Below, in pieces: positions 34,551 through 44,073 of a stretch of DNA of 64,000 nt. Source of the stretch: Pseudoalteromonas sp. MEBiC 03607 (lineage in GTDB: Bacteria; Pseudomonadota; Gammaproteobacteria; Enterobacterales; Alteromonadaceae); contig NZ_SRRY01000002.1 of assembly GCF_004792295.1 (NCBI RefSeq), forward strand, positions 248,001-312,000. The letters run 5' to 3'. The translations under genes were made by a program, and so were the position numbers. Position 1 is the first letter of the stretch, and each line of letters opens with the position of its first letter. A model generated the notes under the pieces. That model was not told the origin of the DNA, searched no databases, and was given only the letters and a program-made list of their open reading frames with translations.

Positions 34551-34730
34551 CTATAAATTTCTCATTGGTACAAGAGATCTAAAAAATTTCTGTCGAAGCT
34601 CATTCTTTTTAATATATGAGCAATCTACAAATCGATAACTTGCACTGTCTCTATTCGCTTCACTTATCAGCTGGTTTTTAAAAATCTCGGATAGGCATTG
34701 TGGTTTTAAATTTATATGTATTGTGCACAT
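34551..34730 (-). CDS. Possible 59-residue protein next to higBA
   Basis: A minus-strand frame from ATG at 34730 to TAG. It encodes 59 residues, starting MCTIHINLKPQCLSEIF and ending RSLVPMRNL, with plausible protein composition. There is no clear ribosome site, and the start overlaps the higBA operator region, so expression is doubtful. It may be the end of a degraded cassette gene. The remaining sequence from 34427 to 34550 shows no gene or clear attC. Confidence 0.3.
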   Translation of the reverse strand: MCTIHINLKPQCLSEIFKNQLISEANRDSASYRFVDCSYIKKNELRQKFFRSLVPMRNL

Positions 34731-34769
34731 TGCTACTGTGCGCTACTATTTGTACATTAATGCACAATA
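34719..34769 (+). promoter_or_regulatory. higBA promoter and operator
   Basis: A 9-base inverted repeat TATTGTGCA (34719-34727) / TGCACAATA (34761-34769) flanks a candidate promoter TTGCTA (34730) - 17 bases - TACATT (34753). This is where HigA would bind to repress its own operon. The higB ATG is 15 bases after the right arm, with AAGGA as ribosome site. Confidence 0.65.
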
Positions 34770-34784
34770 GGACAGTGCAAGGAT

Positions 34785-35072
34785 ATGGCTGTAAATTTTA
34801 AGGATGAATGGCTCGAAGCATTCTATGAAGAGGATAAACGACATCGATTAATCCCTAAGGTTATAGAGAATGCTTTATATCGTAAGCTAGAAATATTAGA
34901 TGCAGCAAAGGCTGAAGCTGACTTAAGAGTACCACCAGGTAACCGGTTTGAACATCTTGAAGGTAACTTGAAAGATTGGTGTTCAATACGAGTGAATAAA
35001 CAGTATCGATTGATTTTTAAGTGGGTTGATGGTGTAGCAGAAAACACCTATTTAGACCCTCATAAGTATTGA
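34785..35072 (+). CDS. higB: HigB-type toxin (RelE superfamily)
   Basis: A 95-residue ribosome-dependent mRNA endonuclease toxin of the HigB/RelE superfamily. The pattern of helices (ENALYRKLEILDAAKAEADL) followed by the strands RFEHLEGNLKDWCSIRVNKQ and YRLIFKWVDG matches HigB, including the basic residues used for RNA cleavage. As usual for hig loci the toxin gene comes first and the antitoxin follows after 10 bases. The pair has its own operator and lies next to the integron cassettes, a common place for toxin-antitoxin units that stabilise arrays. Confidence 0.88.
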   Translation: MAVNFKDEWLEAFYEEDKRHRLIPKVIENALYRKLEILDAAKAEADLRVPPGNRFEHLEGNLKDWCSIRVNKQYRLIFKWVDGVAENTYLDPHKY

Positions 35073-35082
35073 GGTAAGAGTT

Positions 35083-35412
35083 ATGCGTATAACAAAGCGT
35101 CGTCCTGTGAGTGTAGGTGAAATGCTCAAGCTAGAGTTTTTAGAACCTATGGGCATTACATCAAAAATTTTAGCTGAAGCAATGGGTGTACATAGAAATA
35201 CAGTTAGTAATTTGATTAATGGCGGTAGCTTAACAGCGCCCCTTGCAATTAAACTTGCTGCATCGTTAGGGAATACCCCAGAGTTTTGGCTTAATATCCA
35301 GCACTCTGTAGATTTATGGGATACGAGAAATCGTTATCAAGAAGAAGCTAAATCTGTAAAACCTTTGTTTTCTGCTCAAGAATCTTCACTACGTACATCA
35401 CAAACTATTTAA
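35083..35412 (+). CDS. higA: HigA-type antitoxin
   Basis: A 109-residue DNA-binding antitoxin of the HigA/VapI branch of XRE proteins. The helix-turn-helix is at about residues 25-50 (SKILAEAMGVHRNTVSNLI), followed by the family segment SLGNTPEFWLNIQHSVDLW. The tail after residue 85 (EEAKSVKPLFSAQESSL) is slightly longer than the usual end. It neutralises HigB and should bind the inverted repeat upstream of higB. The ATG is preceded by GAGGTAAGAG. Confidence 0.9.
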   Translation: MRITKRRPVSVGEMLKLEFLEPMGITSKILAEAMGVHRNTVSNLINGGSLTAPLAIKLAASLGNTPEFWLNIQHSVDLWDTRNRYQEEAKSVKPLFSAQESSLRTSQTI

Positions 35413-35436
35413 AGAACCCATAACGTATATTGTTAA

Positions 35437-35523
35437 TACACAATCTTGATCATTCCGGCAAATTCATTTGCTAGTGAAGCTGAAAAAGATGAGTTAAAAG
35501 CTTTCGTACAGAAGTTTTTATAA
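35437..35523 (+). pseudogene. Remnant of a gene 3' end (YcxB-like C-terminus)
   Basis: A short frame without start codon encodes ILIIPANSFASEAEKDELKA and a few more residues before TAA at 35521. It resembles the C-terminal end of YcxB-like membrane proteins (IIPxxAF...). Probably what is left of a gene cut by the arrival of higBA or the cassettes. Confidence 0.35.
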
Positions 35524-35562
35524 TTAGCTTTTTCATCTGACAATATTTCGTGGCAAGTAATG

Positions 35563-35596
35563 CAAAAAGCCACGCTAACACATAGGTGTTAGCGTG
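35563..35596 (-). terminator. Rho-independent terminator of the YfcC-family gene
   Basis: A perfect 11-bp stem (CACGCTAACAC with GTGTTAGCGTG, 35571-35581 and 35586-35596) and a 4-base loop. On the minus strand it is followed by GGCTTTTTGC. It ends the carrier gene, 43 bases after the stop. Confidence 0.82.
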
Positions 35597-35638
35597 TATC
35601 ATTCATTTAATTGGAGCCAATTAACTCACTCAACTAAC

Positions 35639-37045
35639 TTAATTAAGTGTGGGCTGCACATCTAAGCCATAGCCAAACATTACTGCTAAAACTAATACAA
35701 CCGATGCTGCGACCATTAGCTTAATCAATAGTGGTAAACAGAATCTAAACCAATGGCCATAAGGGACACCAGCCATGCCTAAAATACCCATAAGTACGGC
35801 ATTAGTAGGAATGATCATATTTGAAAAGCCATCACCAAATTGATAAGCAAGCACGGCAACTTGTCTCGGTACTCCGACTAAATCACCTAGTGGTGCCATC
35901 AGTGGCATGGTGACATAAGCTTGCCCTGAACCAGAAGGAATAAAGGTATTAAGCAGGGTTTGAATAACCAGCATGCCAATTGCTGATATTTCTGCTGATA
36001 CATAAGAAAGCGGTAACGACATGCCATGTACAAGGCTATGCAGGATTTGGCCGTCTTCTAAAATAAGGGCAATACCCCGTGCAACACCAATTAACACTGC
36101 GGTGGTAACAAGATCAGATACGCCCTCTATAAATTTGTTTGCTGCTTCGTCAGCAGAGAGTTTGCCTAAAATGGAGACAACCACACCCCAAGCAATAAAA
36201 ACACCGCCTAGTTCGTATAAGTACCAGCCCTTTGTAGCGATGCCCCATACTGCAATTGCAAGGGTAATAATAAAGCTGCCTAAAATGAGTTTATGGCGCA
36301 GGGCAAGTGCTGGGTAACTTGTTGCTGTTTGATTTTCGAGTGGGCAAGGCACGCCAATCATCATTGACTTAGATGGGTCGTTAGCTACCTTTTTGGTGTA
36401 TTGCCAAACATGATGAAAACCAATGAGCACGAATGGAATAAAAATGGCTAAACGTAACCACAGGCCAGAGTAAACAGGAATACCTGCAATTTGTTGTGCG
36501 ATTAATACGGTAAATGGGTTAAATGCCGAAACACCATAACCAATACCATAACCTGCGACTATCATACCTACGGCGGTCATTGCGTCTAAGCGCATTGCTT
36601 TACAAAGCGCGACGAGAATAATAACAAAAGGAATATATTCACCGGCGGTACCAATACTGCTTGATGCTAAGGCAAAGCAAAACACCACCATAAAAATTAA
36701 CCGCTGCGGCTTTTTACCGTGGCGCTCTAAAAGCCTACCAATGAGTGCATCGACAGTGCCTGTCGCACGTGCAACAGCTAATACGCCGCCAACAATTAAC
36801 ACAAAGAAAATAACATCTTGAGCAGCAGCAAAAGCACGAGGTATGGCTTGTAATAAATCCCATGGGGTTAAGTAATGCCGCTCAGCAACCGTTTGATAGG
36901 TGCCTGCAACGACCATTTCGCGGCCAGATTCACTTAATGTGGTAGTGAAAAAACCTTGCGGTACTAACCATGTAGCAATAAGCGCAACGACCATCATGCT
37001 AAGCAGAAGTATCAAGGTATGTGGAACTTTAAAACGTAAACCCAT
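35639..37045 (-). CDS. YfcC-family carrier (first paralogue)
   Basis: A 468-residue inner-membrane protein with 11-12 helices. It belongs to the YfcC branch of the C4-dicarboxylate/ArsB-like ion-transporter superfamily (FKVPHTLILLLSMMVVALIATWLVPQGFF at the start; SGSGQAYVTMPLMAPLGDL near the end, here given in part). Substrates in this family are amino acids or small peptides but are rarely proven. The M24 peptidase gene lies upstream on the same strand, separated by a terminator. A second paralogue at 54430 is paired with an isoaspartyl dipeptidase, so peptide or peptide-derived amino acid transport is likely. Confidence 0.82.
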   Translation of the reverse strand: MGLRFKVPHTLILLLSMMVVALIATWLVPQGFFTTTLSESGREMVVAGTYQTVAERHYLTPWDLLQAIPRAFAAAQDVIFFVLIVGGVLAVARATGTVDALIGRLLERHGKKPQRLIFMVVFCFALASSSIGTAGEYIPFVIILVALCKAMRLDAMTAVGMIVAGYGIGYGVSAFNPFTVLIAQQIAGIPVYSGLWLRLAIFIPFVLIGFHHVWQYTKKVANDPSKSMMIGVPCPLENQTATSYPALALRHKLILGSFIITLAIAVWGIATKGWYLYELGGVFIAWGVVVSILGKLSADEAANKFIEGVSDLVTTAVLIGVARGIALILEDGQILHSLVHGMSLPLSYVSAEISAIGMLVIQTLLNTFIPSGSGQAYVTMPLMAPLGDLVGVPRQVAVLAYQFGDGFSNMIIPTNAVLMGILGMAGVPYGHWFRFCLPLLIKLMVAASVVLVLAVMFGYGLDVQPTLN

Positions 37046-37165
37046 TTATTCTCCGTAATTATGTTAGGTATTTAAGTTAAATTCTTAAAATCATAACATG
37101 ATAAAAGCTGATAGGTTGTCTCTTAACTAAACACACTGTTAAAGATTGTAATAATTTAGATACAA

Positions 37166-37189
37166 AAAAGGCCAGAAAACTGGCCTTTT
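37166..37189 (-). terminator. Terminator after the first M24 peptidase gene
   Basis: AAAAGGCCAG (37166-37175) and CTGGCCTTTT (37180-37189) pair perfectly with an AAAA loop. The T run continues on the minus strand. It lies 17 bases after the peptidase stop codon. Confidence 0.85.
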
Positions 37190-37205
37190 GATAATGATTG
37201 AAATT

Positions 37206-38426
37206 TTATTTAGCTAAACCAAATGGGTCATCAATGCTATGAGCAGGCTCGGTAAACCAGCGCGGGCCTTCGTCTGTCATATAAAAGTGATCTTCTAAGC
37301 GAATACCAAACTCATCAGGTACGACAATCATAGGTTCATTACTAAAACACATACCTGTTGCGAGTGGTGTAGGGTTTCCACCAACTAAGTATGGCCATTC
37401 ATGAATATCTAAACCAATGCCATGACCTGTTCTGTGTGGGCAGCCTGGTGTTTGATATTCTGGCCCCATGCCATTTTCGGCTAGGTACTGTCTTGCAGCA
37501 TCATCTACTTTGCCACATGGCTCACCATTTTTTGCAGCAGCAAAAGCAGCAAGTTGGGCATTTTTCTCGTGCTGCCAAAACATACGTTGACGTTCGGTTG
37601 CTTCACCAAATACATAAGTACGGGTAATGTCTGAGAGGTAATCATGCACTTTACAGCCAGTATCAATCAGTACCACATCACCTTTTTTTAGGGTTTGCGG
37701 GTTTTTAACGCCATGCGGGAAAGACGACGCAACACCAAATAACACAATACAAAAATAGTTACCCGGTGCGCCGACCTTTTGGTGCGCTTTTTTAATAAAG
37801 GCTTCAACCTCAGTGGTGGTAATACCTTCATAAAGCATACTTGCCGTTGCTTTATGTACTTCTAAAGTCATGTCCATAGCACGTTGCATTAAGGCAAGTT
37901 CACTGGCTGATTTATGCATGCGGCAGTGAGCTGTTACGCACTGTGCGTTAACAATGTTGTAATTGCTATTAGCTTTATTAATGCCGTCGTAGATGAAAAA
38001 CTGTGCGCTTTCATCAATACCAAGGGTGCCGTTTTTGCTAATGCCCATTTCTGAAAGTACATCTACACACAGTTGGTAAGGATTTTCGTGCTCTTGCCAG
38101 CCACGAATTGGGCCATCAATCACCATAAAATCGTTTAAGCTGCCGATTTCAAAAAACGGTGCTATGTATTGCACATCACCTTTAGCAGGTAAAATCGCGC
38201 CAACTAAACGCTCACTTGCGTACCAACGCATACCCGTAAAATATGCAAGGTTAGTACCTGCATTTAAGTAAATTGCGTCAATATTGTTTGCTTGCATATA
38301 CGCTTGTGCTTTTGCGATACGCGCATGAAATTCGTCGTTTTGAATAGGGGTTAAATCTGTTGTCATATCTGACAAAGAGTCAAGCGCCTGCTCTGGCGTT
38401 TGTGTGCCAATACCATATGTTGTCAT
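37206..38426 (-). CDS. M24 family metallopeptidase (Xaa-Pro type)
   Basis: A 406-residue two-metal peptidase. The creatinase-like N-terminal domain runs to about residue 165; the pita-bread domain carries all five ligands: Asp in VVLIDTGCK and DYLSDITRTY, His in GHGIGLDIHEWPYL, Glu in CFSNEPMI and LEDHFYMT. Members cleave Xaa-Pro bonds. The start is ATG at 38426, preceded by AAGGAG; the frame is open 45 codons further, but that part reaches into the divergent promoter region. It is divergent from a second M24 gene, which suggests shared control. Confidence 0.88.
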   Translation of the reverse strand: MTTYGIGTQTPEQALDSLSDMTTDLTPIQNDEFHARIAKAQAYMQANNIDAIYLNAGTNLAYFTGMRWYASERLVGAILPAKGDVQYIAPFFEIGSLNDFMVIDGPIRGWQEHENPYQLCVDVLSEMGISKNGTLGIDESAQFFIYDGINKANSNYNIVNAQCVTAHCRMHKSASELALMQRAMDMTLEVHKATASMLYEGITTTEVEAFIKKAHQKVGAPGNYFCIVLFGVASSFPHGVKNPQTLKKGDVVLIDTGCKVHDYLSDITRTYVFGEATERQRMFWQHEKNAQLAAFAAAKNGEPCGKVDDAARQYLAENGMGPEYQTPGCPHRTGHGIGLDIHEWPYLVGGNPTPLATGMCFSNEPMIVVPDEFGIRLEDHFYMTDEGPRWFTEPAHSIDDPFGLAK

Positions 38427-38555
38427 TGTGTACTCCTTGGTTTTTTGTGCATTGTGGCTTGAGTAAACAGCTGATGCAAACTCACTGCGACTAATCGCAT
38501 AATATTCGTATTTGTGGCGATTATTGTTAGCATGCGCAAAAAATAAGGAGCGACA

Positions 38556-39635
38556 ATGCAAGTTAATTACTTAAAAAGACAAGCTGAATTTAAAGCCTTG
38601 CTAGAACAACAAGGTTACAGCGCCATGTTAGTACTAGGTCATGAAAATATTCGTTACTTAAGTGGTTTTAGTGGTAATGCCGCTTATGCATTAATTACTC
38701 AAAATGATTGTGTGTTGATCACTGATTACCGATACCACCAACGTGCAATTGCAGAAACAACAGGATTTGAAGTTATTTGCCGAGACAGAGACAACGAAAC
38801 TCTTGGTCATTGTATTAACAGGCACCTTAGCCCAAACAGCCATGTCGCATTTGATGCAAGTTATGTCACAGTAGCAATTTGGCAAGGTGTGGCAGATGAT
38901 CTTAGCGGCCATACTTTAACAGCAGTAAACGGCTTAATAGAAAAACTAAGACGCGTTAAAGATAGCTGGGAGGTGGCGCAAATCAAGGCTGCCGCAGCCA
39001 TCGCTGATGAAGCATTAGCACAAACGCTACCTTATTTTAAACCGGGTGTAACTGAACGTGATCTTGCCTTAGAGCTTGAATTTAGAATGCAAAAACTAGG
39101 ATCAGAGGGTATGTCGTTTGCAACCATTATGCTGTTTGCAGAGCGTTCTGCCTTGCCACATGGTAATCCCTCAGATCAGGTGTTAAAGCAAGGTGACTTT
39201 GTAACCCTTGATTTTGGTGCAGTTGTAAATGGTTATCGCTCAGATATGACTCGCAGTTACATTATTGGCGAAGCATCAGAAAAACAAACCCGTATTTATA
39301 ATACTGTTCTAGATGCACAAAATGCAGCACTAGAAATGGTTAAACCGGGCGTTAATTGTTTAGATTTAAATGCCATATCAAACAAGGTAATTGCTGATGC
39401 GGGCTTTGGCGAGTACGCAGGTAAAGGTCTTGGCCATGGTTTAGGGTTATTTTTACATGAAGTGCCATTTATCAACACACTGACAGACTACAACCTTGAA
39501 GTAGGAAATGTGATCACCATTGAGCCTGGCATTTATATACCAGGCTACGGTGGTGTGCGCCTTGAAGATGACATAGTTGTCACTGAATCTGGCTTTGAGG
39601 TGTTAACCCAAGCGCCTAAGCCATTCATAATCTAA
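38556..39635 (+). CDS. M24 family Xaa-Pro aminopeptidase (YqhT/PepP-like)
   Basis: A 359-residue metallopeptidase, shorter than E. coli PepP and close in size to Bacillus-type YqhT/PepQ enzymes. The N-terminal domain contains ENIRYLSGFSGNAAYALI. Metal ligands are Asp in FVTLDFGAVVNGY and RSDMTRSY, His in GHGLGLFLHEVPF, Glu in ITIEPGIYI and LEDDIVV. AAGGAGCG precedes the ATG. It removes N-terminal residues before proline, or splits Xaa-Pro dipeptides, in the cytosol. The gene ends 3 bases from the convergent flavin-reductase gene. Confidence 0.88.
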   Translation: MQVNYLKRQAEFKALLEQQGYSAMLVLGHENIRYLSGFSGNAAYALITQNDCVLITDYRYHQRAIAETTGFEVICRDRDNETLGHCINRHLSPNSHVAFDASYVTVAIWQGVADDLSGHTLTAVNGLIEKLRRVKDSWEVAQIKAAAAIADEALAQTLPYFKPGVTERDLALELEFRMQKLGSEGMSFATIMLFAERSALPHGNPSDQVLKQGDFVTLDFGAVVNGYRSDMTRSYIIGEASEKQTRIYNTVLDAQNAALEMVKPGVNCLDLNAISNKVIADAGFGEYAGKGLGHGLGLFLHEVPFINTLTDYNLEVGNVITIEPGIYIPGYGGVRLEDDIVVTESGFEVLTQAPKPFII

Positions 39636-39638
39636 GAT

Positions 39639-40247
39639 TCATTTTTTAGCATAGGCTAAGCGGGCTAAACGATCAGTTACGTGGTAACTATCAAGCCCGC
39701 TAACGGCCACAGTGCCAATGGCTTCAATATCGACAAAGCCATCTTCTTGCAGACACGCCTCATCTAAATAGATATCGGTTATTTCACCTATGATCAGCTC
39801 AGTGCCATTGATGGCAAGGTGGTGGTGTTCTTTGAGCTCAAGCGCATATTTAAGCTTACTTTCTTTAACAAAAGGCGCTGTAAAGTCATTTAGGTATTGA
39901 GTAGTAAGCCCTGTTGCATCAAATTCAGACTCGTCTTTATCGTAGCGTGCTGATGTTTGGTGCGCTTTGCTATAAATGTCTTTGTTGACATGGTTAATCG
40001 TATATTGCTTAGTCGCTAATAAGTTCTCTAGGGTGTGGCGAGGCACTGAATGAGGGCGAATTATCATACCCACTAAAGGGGGATGTGCGCCAAGATGAAA
40101 TACTGAACTAACAATGGCTAAATTAGTTTGGCCGTTACTATCTTGTGTGCCGACTAGGTTAGCACTTTTAAATCCCGACAAACTATTAATTAAATGGGCG
40201 CGGTAGCGGCTTTCTAAATCTGCAATGGCTTGCTTTGTTAAATGCAT
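39639..40247 (-). CDS. Flavin reductase-like protein
   Basis: A 202-residue split-barrel flavoprotein of the flavin-reductase-like group. The FMN-binding pattern SANLVGTQDSNGQTNLAIVSSVFHLGAHPP (read in parts) with GMIIRPHSVPRHTLENL is typical. It has the NPPL-like contact region and no other domain. Such proteins bind FMN and reduce flavins or small substrates. It lies 10 bases after the SDR gene, so they probably form a two-gene operon. The substrate is unknown. Confidence 0.8.
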   Translation of the reverse strand: MHLTKQAIADLESRYRAHLINSLSGFKSANLVGTQDSNGQTNLAIVSSVFHLGAHPPLVGMIIRPHSVPRHTLENLLATKQYTINHVNKDIYSKAHQTSARYDKDESEFDATGLTTQYLNDFTAPFVKESKLKYALELKEHHHLAINGTELIIGEITDIYLDEACLQEDGFVDIEAIGTVAVSGLDSYHVTDRLARLAYAKK

Positions 40248-40257
40248 AATTTTCCTG

Positions 40258-41004
40258 TTACCAGTCTATGGGTTTTCCTTGCCAGTCAAAGTAGGCTGGG
40301 CTGGGTGATTGTTGTAAATAATCAGCATCACTTATCAATGAATACAGCTGCTCGGCTACAAACTCAGGGGTAAATAACTTTCCTTCGGGTACATTTGCCT
40401 GAAACGGTTTTGATAGTGGTGTATCAGTGGTACCTGGGTGAAATAACACGCAGTGGCATTGTTTATAGCGCCTAATAAGTTCGATCGCAGCAGATTTAAA
40501 TAACATATTTAAAGCTGCCTTCGAGGCACGGTAGCTATACCAACCGCCTAGATTATTATCACTAATGCTGCCAACCCGCGCACTAAGAGCACAAATCACT
40601 GTTGCTACTTGCGGCTTTAAAAGCGTTGAGAATAAAGTCACACAGCGAATTGGCAGTAGGGCGTTTGTATGCATACTATTGATAAAGTGCTGCTCAGATA
40701 TTTGTTCAAGTTTACGTTCAGGCGCATTAGCTGGATCATGTAATAGGCCATTAAATATCATTAGTTGGGCTAAGTCATATTGGCTGCTGGCAAGTTCTTT
40801 GGCAATTTCACCTAAGCTTTGCTCTGAGTAATCAGTTGTAAAATGCTGGTGGCTGATTTCATTGTTCGATACCTCATCAAAATTAGCATTAAATTTATAT
40901 CGGCTGATGGTGACGATATGACCACGACTGATTTGTTTTTTTAGTGTTGTGAAATAGGCTTTTGCGATTTCACTGCTTGCACCGCACAGAATAAAGAGTT
41001 GCAT
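40258..41004 (-). CDS. Short-chain dehydrogenase/reductase (C-factor-like)
   Basis: A 248-residue SDR enzyme. The dinucleotide-binding loop is ILCGASSEIAKAYF, a variant of TGxxxGxG; the active-site pair is Tyr and Lys in YSYRASKAALN, with an upstream Ser in LSARVGSIS. It is close in pattern to CsgA/C-factor-like SDRs. It is the first gene of a pair with the flavin reductase. The substrate cannot be read from the sequence. Confidence 0.83.
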   Translation of the reverse strand: MQLFILCGASSEIAKAYFTTLKKQISRGHIVTISRYKFNANFDEVSNNEISHQHFTTDYSEQSLGEIAKELASSQYDLAQLMIFNGLLHDPANAPERKLEQISEQHFINSMHTNALLPIRCVTLFSTLLKPQVATVICALSARVGSISDNNLGGWYSYRASKAALNMLFKSAAIELIRRYKQCHCVLFHPGTTDTPLSKPFQANVPEGKLFTPEFVAEQLYSLISDADYLQQSPSPAYFDWQGKPIDW

Positions 41005-41427
41005 TTTTGACCTGTAATAAAATATTTAAAAAACTTTTTTAGCTCAATCTATCATCAATAAGTATTGCGATAGCGGTTTAGAATCTAATTTACCTAAACT
41101 AAAGTAGATAAAAAGGCTCGGTAAAAATTTGACCAAACTGATATTAAGAATGCCTTAATTTACGCGTATTTTGAGAATTTAATTGGTAAGTCCATTTTAC
41201 CAATTGTGTTTGTCGCTAAACCTTGTATCAAAACAAACTGCGTATTTATTACACTTTTATGTTGATAGATTGGCTATTCTTTTTTACGAGTTTGTTAGAA
41301 AATTCGATCTATTAAATTAACGCCGACAATGATATTAATAGAAAGGATCAGTATTTAGCTGCGTTCGTGCTTGGTTAAATACTGCGCAGTAAGTACTTTC
41401 AACTTAGCTAAAGAAAGGAGTATGAGA
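41005..41427. other. Intergenic region before ppc with hairpins
   Basis: No gene is seen in these 423 bases between the divergent SDR and ppc genes. Two inverted repeats stand out: AATTGGTAA/TTACCAATT (41181-41189 and 41197-41205), and CAGTATTTA/TAAATACTG (41349-41357 and 41376-41384), the latter just before the ppc ribosome site, where it could affect translation. The promoter could not be placed with confidence. Confidence 0.5.
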
Positions 41428-44073
41428 ATGAGTGAACAATATGCTGCACTTCGCGGTAATGTTAGTATGCTTGGACAAATGCTGGGTCAAACCATTAAAG
41501 ATGCACAAGGACAAGCCATTTTAGATAAGGTAGAAGAAATTCGCGCTTTATCTAAATCGTCACGTAGTGGTAACGAAGCCGACAGACAAGCGCTTATCGA
41601 TGTACTACACGCTCTCACAGATGAAGAACTATTACCGGTTGCACGCTCATTTAATCATTTTTTGAATCTTGCTAATGTTGCTGAACAATTTCATACCGTA
41701 TCGCGTTTTAATGATGTTGGCTTTTGCCAATTAAACCCTCTCACTCAAACATTAAAAGCGTTAGCAACAGCGGCAAAACAAGGTCAAGTAGATCCAAATC
41801 ACTTGGCACAAACACTCTCAAAACTCCACATAAACCTTGTACTAACCGCACACCCAACAGAGGTGACGCGTCGTACTATGATTAATAAACACGTTGAACT
41901 TAGTGATTGTCTTGCATCTTTGGAGCGTAAAGATAATTTACCAAGCGAACGTGCTGACTTATTAAACCGTATTGCTCAGCTAATTAGCCAAGCATGGCAT
42001 ACTGACGATATTCGCCGTTCACGGCCAACGCCAATTGACGAAGCAAAATGGGGCTTTGCTGTTATTGAAAATAGCTTATGGCATGCCGTACCGCGTTTCT
42101 TACGTGAATTTAGCGAAGATGTAAAAACTGAGCTCGATTTAGAGTTGCCGATTGATTACAGCCCAATTGAGTTCACTTCTTGGATGGGCGGAGACCGTGA
42201 TGGTAACCCGTTTGTAACTGCTGAAGTGACACAGCAAGTACTTGATCATGGCCGCTGGATGGCGCTTGATTTGTATTCGCGTGATATCGAAACGCTAAGC
42301 AATGAGTTATCAATGTCAGATGCAAGTGATGAGCTTATTGAACTTGCAGGCCAAGACTTTGAACCATATCGTGCGGTACTTAAAAAACTCAAGAATCAAA
42401 TTGCCGAAACTGTGACGCATTTAGGCGCTAAAATTAAGAAAAAGCGTACTGATTCTGAAGATTTAATTACAGATATAGCGCAAATTAAACACCCAATCGA
42501 AGTGTGTTATCGCTCGCTGATTAAAACCAATATGAAGGTAGTTGCCGATGGTTTACTGCTTGATGTACTGCGTCGTATTAACAGCTTTGGTCTACGCCTT
42601 GCTAAATTAGATGTTCGTCAGGATTCGTCGCGTCATGGTGATGTTTTCTCTGAGTTAACACGTTATTTAGGCTTAGGTGATTATCATCAATGGCAAGAAG
42701 AAGACAAACAAGCATTCTTACTTGCTGAGCTAAACTCTCGTCGTCCGCTTATTCCAAAACATTGGCAACCGAGCCCTGAAGTACAAGAAGTGCTTGATAC
42801 ATTTGATGTAATAGCAGCGCAAGATGCACAAACATTCGGCCTGTATATTATTTCGATGGCTCGTACTGCATCTGATGTACTGGCAGTGCAGTTATTGCTT
42901 AAAGAAAGCGGCTGTAAGTTTAACTTACCGGTTGCACCATTATTTGAAACGTTAGACGACTTAAATAATGGTAAAGATGTTATTGAATGTTTACTTGATA
43001 ACACCTGGTACCGTGGTCATATTCAAAACCAACAAAATGTCATGATTGGCTACTCAGATTCTGCAAAAGATGCAGGTATGATGGCTGCAGGCTGGGCACA
43101 ATATGAAGCAATGGATAAGCTGGTTCAACTAGCCGAGAATCGCGGTATTGAGCTTATTTTATTCCACGGACGTGGTGGTACGGTTGGTCGCGGTGGCGCG
43201 CCAGCTGCGCAAGCACTTCGCTCACAACCTCCTGGTTCACTAAAAGGTGGTCTGCGTGTAACAGAGCAGGGTGAAATGATCCGCTTTAAGTTTGGTTTAC
43301 CAGCTGTTGCTCTACAAAGCTTAAATATTTATGCCGGTGCAGTACTTGAAAGTAACCTGCTACCACCGCCAGAGCCGAAAAGCGAGTGGCGTGAAGTGAT
43401 GGAACTTATCAGTGCTGACTCGTGTGAGCATTACCGCCAAGTTGTGCGTCATGATGAAAACTTTGTACCTTACTTTAGAATGGCAACGCCAGAGCAAGAG
43501 CTTTCTAAATTACCACTGGGTTCTCGCCCTGCGAAGCGTAACCCAAATGGGGGTGTAGAAAGCCTTCGTGCAATTCCATGGATTTTTGCTTGGAGCCAAA
43601 ACCGTTTAATGCTGCCTGCTTGGTTAGGTGCGTTAACAGGTCTTAAAGCTGCTTTAGATAAATATGGCATCGAGACACTTCACGAAATGAGCTTAAAGTG
43701 GCCTTTCTTCCGTGCTCGATTAGAAATGCTAGAGATGGTATTTAGTAAAGCCGATAGTTGGTTAAGTGCTCATTACGATGATGCATTGGTAACTGAGCAA
43801 TATAAACCACTTGGTGTGAAGCTTCGCCAAGAGTTGAGTGAGGCAATTGAGCTGGTGCAGTCATTAAGCCCACAAAAAAGTTTACTTGCTGACCAACCTT
43901 GGATCAAAGAGTCGATTGCACTGCGTAACCCGTACACTGATCCACTTAACTTACTACAAGTGGAGTTATTACGTCGTTCACGTGCAGCAGATGAAAACTC
44001 TGAAGGTGATATCGATAATGCCCTAATGATTACAATGACTGGTATTGCTGCAGGTATGCGTAATACAGGTTAA
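41428..44073 (+). CDS. ppc: Phosphoenolpyruvate carboxylase
   Basis: The anaplerotic enzyme that makes oxaloacetate from PEP and bicarbonate, 881 residues, near the 883 of E. coli Ppc. The active-site signatures are [14 protein letters not shown] (catalytic His) and [16 protein letters not shown] (catalytic Lys); [14 protein letters not shown] is the glycine-rich loop. It ends NTG, the fixed C-terminus of the family. The ATG at 41428 is preferred because AAGGAG is 7 bases upstream; the ATG at 41422 is only one base from it. The stop overlaps the convergent histidine kinase stop. Confidence 0.96.
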   Translation: MSEQYAALRGNVSMLGQMLGQTIKDAQGQAILDKVEEIRALSKSSRSGNEADRQALIDVLHALTDEELLPVARSFNHFLNLANVAEQFHTVSRFNDVGFCQLNPLTQTLKALATAAKQGQVDPNHLAQTLSKLHINLVLTAHPTEVTRRTMINKHVELSDCLASLERKDNLPSERADLLNRIAQLISQAWHTDDIRRSRPTPIDEAKWGFAVIENSLWHAVPRFLREFSEDVKTELDLELPIDYSPIEFTSWMGGDRDGNPFVTAEVTQQVLDHGRWMALDLYSRDIETLSNELSMSDASDELIELAGQDFEPYRAVLKKLKNQIAETVTHLGAKIKKKRTDSEDLITDIAQIKHPIEVCYRSLIKTNMKVVADGLLLDVLRRINSFGLRLAKLDVRQDSSRHGDVFSELTRYLGLGDYHQWQEEDKQAFLLAELNSRRPLIPKHWQPSPEVQEVLDTFDVIAAQDAQTFGLYIISMARTASDVLAVQLLLKESGCKFNLPVAPLFETLDDLNNGKDVIECLLDNTWYRGHIQNQQNVMIGYSDSAKDAGMMAAGWAQYEAMDKLVQLAENRGIELILFHGRGGTVGRGGAPAAQALRSQPPGSLKGGLRVTEQGEMIRFKFGLPAVALQSLNIYAGAVLESNLLPPPEPKSEWREVMELISADSCEHYRQVVRHDENFVPYFRMATPEQELSKLPLGSRPAKRNPNGGVESLRAIPWIFAWSQNRLMLPAWLGALTGLKAALDKYGIETLHEMSLKWPFFRARLEMLEMVFSKADSWLSAHYDDALVTEQYKPLGVKLRQELSEAIELVQSLSPQKSLLADQPWIKESIALRNPYTDPLNLLQVELLRRSRAADENSEGDIDNALMITMTGIAAGMRNTG

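Noticed and set aside
35571..35596. attC site of a cassette carrying higBA
   Set aside because: The repeat is perfect, short and followed by a T run on the minus strand, which fits a terminator of the YfcC gene; attC boxes and spacers are absent.
38427..38561. N-terminal extension of the M24 peptidase to 38561
   Set aside because: AAGGAG lies just before ATG 38426, and the extension overlaps the divergent peptidase gene start and promoter region.
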